From positions 1 through 55,303 of the forward strand of contig JAPPAB010000079.1 of the NCBI GenBank assembly GCA_026705765.1: a stretch of 55,303 nt of DNA. Reading direction: 5' to 3'. Shown piece by piece: positions 52,808 through 55,303 of the stretch. Each line of letters starts with the position of its first letter. The first letter of the stretch is position 1. Both the position numbers and the translations under genes were made by a program. The stretch is from Gemmatimonadota bacterium. GTDB taxonomy: Bacteria > Latescibacterota > UBA2968. The notes under the pieces were generated by a model. That model did not search any database. It worked only from the letters and a program-made list of their open reading frames with translations, and was not told the DNA's origin.

Positions 52808-55303
52808 GTGAAGGTCTTCAAAATATTAACGTTGCTGTGCCTCACCGGCCTCATATCCCACACCGTCCAGGCACAGCCCCCCTCTTTAGGTCCTGCCAAA
52901 GCCATTGGGGTTGACCTCGCCAATACCCCGCTGAACCGTCCGTCTCCCGATCAGAAAAGCTACACCTATTGGAAGCCCGAAACAGCCGACGGCTTTTTTC
53001 CATCGCTTTTGGGACTGCGTACGGCTGGCGCTCAAATGATCCGCACCAGATATTTCAATATCTACTTCTCTACAGCCGAAAAAACCGCACGTCAAATTGC
53101 CGACTTCTGCGATGAGGTTCTCTCGAATCTCATGCGCCATTACCCCACCTTTGTCGATCGCATTGCACCCATCCACGTCGTCGTTGACGACCAGGCGGAT
53201 TACCTCGGCAATGCCTTTGCCGTGTACAGTGCCAATTACATCCACTTTTGGACCAACCCCATTGACTGGGAAATCCGCGGCACCAGCGACTGGGTACGCA
53301 ATGTTTTTGTCCATGAACTCGCCCACATCGTAACCCTGAAAGCCGCCTATAAGGGCCTACCCTTCCAAATTGGCATAGTCAACGCCTCTCGCGCCAATGA
53401 AAATCCCGATTTCAGCTTTACACTTGGCCTGTATCACCTCGCCGTCAACTCGGGTTTTGCCGAAGGCATCTCGCAATACGAAGCCACCGAATACGGCGAC
53501 GACCGCTGGGACACACACCGCGATATGCTCCTGCGCATGGCCGCGCTCGAAAATGATCTGCTCTCCCTCCCCAGCATGGGGCAACTCGGCGGCAAGGGCA
53601 ATTTCCACGGCGAAATGGTCTATAATCAGGGATATGCCATGCTCAACTACATTGGCGAACGCTTTAGTCCGAGTGTTGTCAGACAGATCTTTGAACACAG
53701 ACCCATTATCAACTTCAACTCCTCGCTGAAAAAAGCCACAGGTGTATCGGCCAAACAACTCTACCGAGACTGGAAAGCGCATATTAAAGAGCAATACAGC
53801 GCAGTGCAAAGCGACATCCAGGAAACTGGCGAACGCGAAGGCGAATTGATCGTCGATAGAGGCGGTCTGGACTATCACCCGGTCTATTCCCCACAAGGCG
53901 ACAAGCTGGGCTTTATCTCCAACGACGACAGCGAATATTTCATCACCGAACTCAAAGTGATGGACCTCACCACCAAAAAAGTCACAAAAATCGCCGACCG
54001 TGTCGATAATCGCTTTGTCTGGACCGCCAGCGGCGACAGCCTGATGTACATCAAAGCCGTAGGCGCACGTTGGGACATCTTCACCTATGACATCAAAACG
54101 AAAAAAGAAACCCGCGTCACCGTGGGGCTGCGCGGCAAAGACCCCACCCTCTCCCCCGATGGCAAACAAATCGCCTTTGTAACCATGAGAGATGGCACGG
54201 CGAACATCGGCCTTGTAAACACCGACGGCACCGATGTGCGATACCTCACACACAACAACGATGCCACACAGTATTTTGGCCCCAAATGGTCGCCCGACGG
54301 CAAACACCTGCTCTTCAGCGTATTCCGCACGGGCGAAGACCGCGACATTGCCATCATAGACGTGGATGCCACAACCTGGGAAAAGAAAAAAGGCAGGCGT
54401 TCACCAAAAAAAGAGGAAGTTGACACACAACTCGACAGCCTCCAGCAGGCAAAAGCCGACAGCCTCAAGGCATTTCCCGACAGCCTCGCCTACGCCAACA
54501 ATGCCAACTTCAAAGCCATTGTACACTCCACAGCCGACGAACGCGACCCCGTATGGCTACCCGATGGCAGCGGATTTGTCTTCAGTTCAGACCGCACGGG
54601 CATCTTTAACCTCTACACCCATGACATGGTCACTGGAGAACAGAAGCAACTGACCAATGTTGTGGGCGGCGCGTTTTTGCCCACGATTTCTCCCGATGCC
54701 AAAGATGTGATCTACGCGGGATATCACGCCGCGAACTACAACCTCTATCGCATACCCATGTCCGAGGCCGTTGCAGTTGATCCCCCCGAGGGTATTGCGC
54801 GAGACTATGCCGAAATTTACACCGGCAAATCCATCACCGACCTTCACGACATCGGACGGTATTCCACGCGCCTCATCTCCTACGGAATCACACCCATCGC
54901 ACTACTGGGTCCCACATTTATCGGCAACCGGTTCGGCCTGGATCAAATCAGCGCAGGTGTTCAATGGGCCTGGGGCGACCTGCTCGGCAGCGACGTTTTT
55001 GTAACCACCGCCCTGATCGGCAAAAACTTCAGACGACAACAAGACTTCAACTCGGAATTCGCCTTCTACTACCAGAACAGCCTCACCCCCATTCTATCTG
55101 AACAAAGCACCTATGTCCCCCGCATCTTCTTTGGAGGCAGCAGGCAAACCATCAACAGCATCGTGGATTTGGGCACTGTCCAAACCGTACGCGATACACT
55201 CAGCGGCACACTGATCACCACAAATGACGAAGGGCAACAGGTTCTGATCCCCAATGTTACGCAGCACTTAGACCTCACGGTTACAGAGGAAGACGATTTT
55301 AAG
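52808..55303 (+). CDS. Surface metallopeptidase/TolB-propeller/barrel protein, 3' end beyond window
   Basis: 832 codons in frame to the window edge from GTG 52808, which has AAGGAG six bases before it. Signal peptide to about residue 22 (TVQAQP). HELAH at 169-173 with the likely third ligand E219 in GFAEGISQYEA. Propeller blades follow (YHPVYSPQGDKLGFIS, LSPDGKQIAFVT, PKWSPDGKHLLFS, DPVWLPDGSGFVFSSDRTG), with a Lys/Asp-rich insertion near residues 520-560, and beta strands of a barrel begin after about 690. Same architecture as the gene at 18401, and similar enough (WDTHRDMLLR against WDSHRDMVLR) to be a paralogue, though diverged. Confidence 0.85.
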   Translation, partial: MKVFKILTLLCLTGLISHTVQAQPPSLGPAKAIGVDLANTPLNRPSPDQKSYTYWKPETADGFFPSLLGLRTAGAQMIRTRYFNIYFSTAEKTARQIADFCDEVLSNLMRHYPTFVDRIAPIHVVVDDQADYLGNAFAVYSANYIHFWTNPIDWEIRGTSDWVRNVFVHELAHIVTLKAAYKGLPFQIGIVNASRANENPDFSFTLGLYHLAVNSGFAEGISQYEATEYGDDRWDTHRDMLLRMAALENDLLSLPSMGQLGGKGNFHGEMVYNQGYAMLNYIGERFSPSVVRQIFEHRPIINFNSSLKKATGVSAKQLYRDWKAHIKEQYSAVQSDIQETGEREGELIVDRGGLDYHPVYSPQGDKLGFISNDDSEYFITELKVMDLTTKKVTKIADRVDNRFVWTASGDSLMYIKAVGARWDIFTYDIKTKKETRVTVGLRGKDPTLSPDGKQIAFVTMRDGTANIGLVNTDGTDVRYLTHNNDATQYFGPKWSPDGKHLLFSVFRTGEDRDIAIIDVDATTWEKKKGRRSPKKEEVDTQLDSLQQAKADSLKAFPDSLAYANNANFKAIVHSTADERDPVWLPDGSGFVFSSDRTGIFNLYTHDMVTGEQKQLTNVVGGAFLPTISPDAKDVIYAGYHAANYNLYRIPMSEAVAVDPPEGIARDYAEIYTGKSITDLHDIGRYSTRLISYGITPIALLGPTFIGNRFGLDQISAGVQWAWGDLLGSDVFVTTALIGKNFRRQQDFNSEFAFYYQNSLTPILSEQSTYVPRIFFGGSRQTINSIVDLGTVQTVRDTLSGTLITTNDEGQQVLIPNVTQHLDLTVTEEDDFK

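Noticed and set aside
53357-54307. 316-residue minus-strand ORF
   Set aside because: Antisense to the peptidase/propeller gene at 52808, whose frame carries HELAH and propeller repeats without a stop.

Overview
The window comes from a mid-GC Gram-negative bacterium that I cannot name. Several features point to the FCB side of the bacterial tree, possibly Latescibacterota: a PorV/UPF0164-type outer-membrane protein, a C-terminal secretion domain of the type IX (Por) kind, dockerin-like EF-hand tails on secreted proteins, and very large peptidase/propeller/barrel surface proteins. The phylum is an inference. No tRNA, rRNA, CRISPR array, prophage or transposase gene was seen.

Layout. 1-7520 (minus): an aromatic amino-acid operon, read as promoter, leader peptide, terminator, trpE, trpG, trpD, a Gfo/Idh-type oxidoreductase, trpC, trpF, tyrS and an HMGL-like aldolase cut by the window edge. 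trpB and trpA are not here. 7527-12557 (minus): a small MacB/LolD-like ABC pair, a GT2 glycosyltransferase, an RmlD-like reductase, a thioredoxin-fold lipoprotein and a Trm112-like protein. 12558-25908 (plus): a structured leader, then mostly exported proteins: a PorV-like barrel, a dockerin-sugar dehydrogenase, an M6-peptidase-like protein that has lost its zinc ligands, a gluzincin/TolB-propeller/barrel protein, two small paralogues, an M30-like peptidase with dockerin, and a D-aminoacylase-like amidohydrolase. 25889-27673 (minus): an ABC ATPase and ankyrin gene behind a textbook sigma-54 promoter with tandem upstream dyads.

27684-36210 (minus) holds a lipid kinase, a GH3 hydrolase and the most striking system of the window: fatty acyl reductase, PlsB/GNPAT-like acyltransferase, alkyl-DHAP synthase (AGPS) and a DHRS7B-like short-chain reductase. 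Together these mirror the four steps of eukaryotic peroxisomal ether-lipid synthesis. Divergent from it, 36428-46012 (plus) is ndk, yceD, rpmF, fabH, fabD, fabG, acpP, fabF, rnc, an octanoyltransferase, two small proteins and a MutL-type ATPase. plsX, usual in such clusters, is missing. 46104-50680 (plus) is a compact five-gene set of uncharacterised membrane and membrane-associated proteins. 50764-52688 are oligopeptide-type ABC ATPases. The window ends inside a second gluzincin/propeller/barrel protein. A composite 8-bp-repeat element occurs twice (32531 and 52693).

How it fits together: the fab genes supply acyl chains that the divergent ether-lipid operon could reduce to alcohols and attach to DHAP. 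The trp operon seems to be governed by ribosome-mediated attenuation through a leader peptide rich in Trp, Tyr and Phe. The secreted block suggests surface proteolysis and glycan or peptide scavenging.
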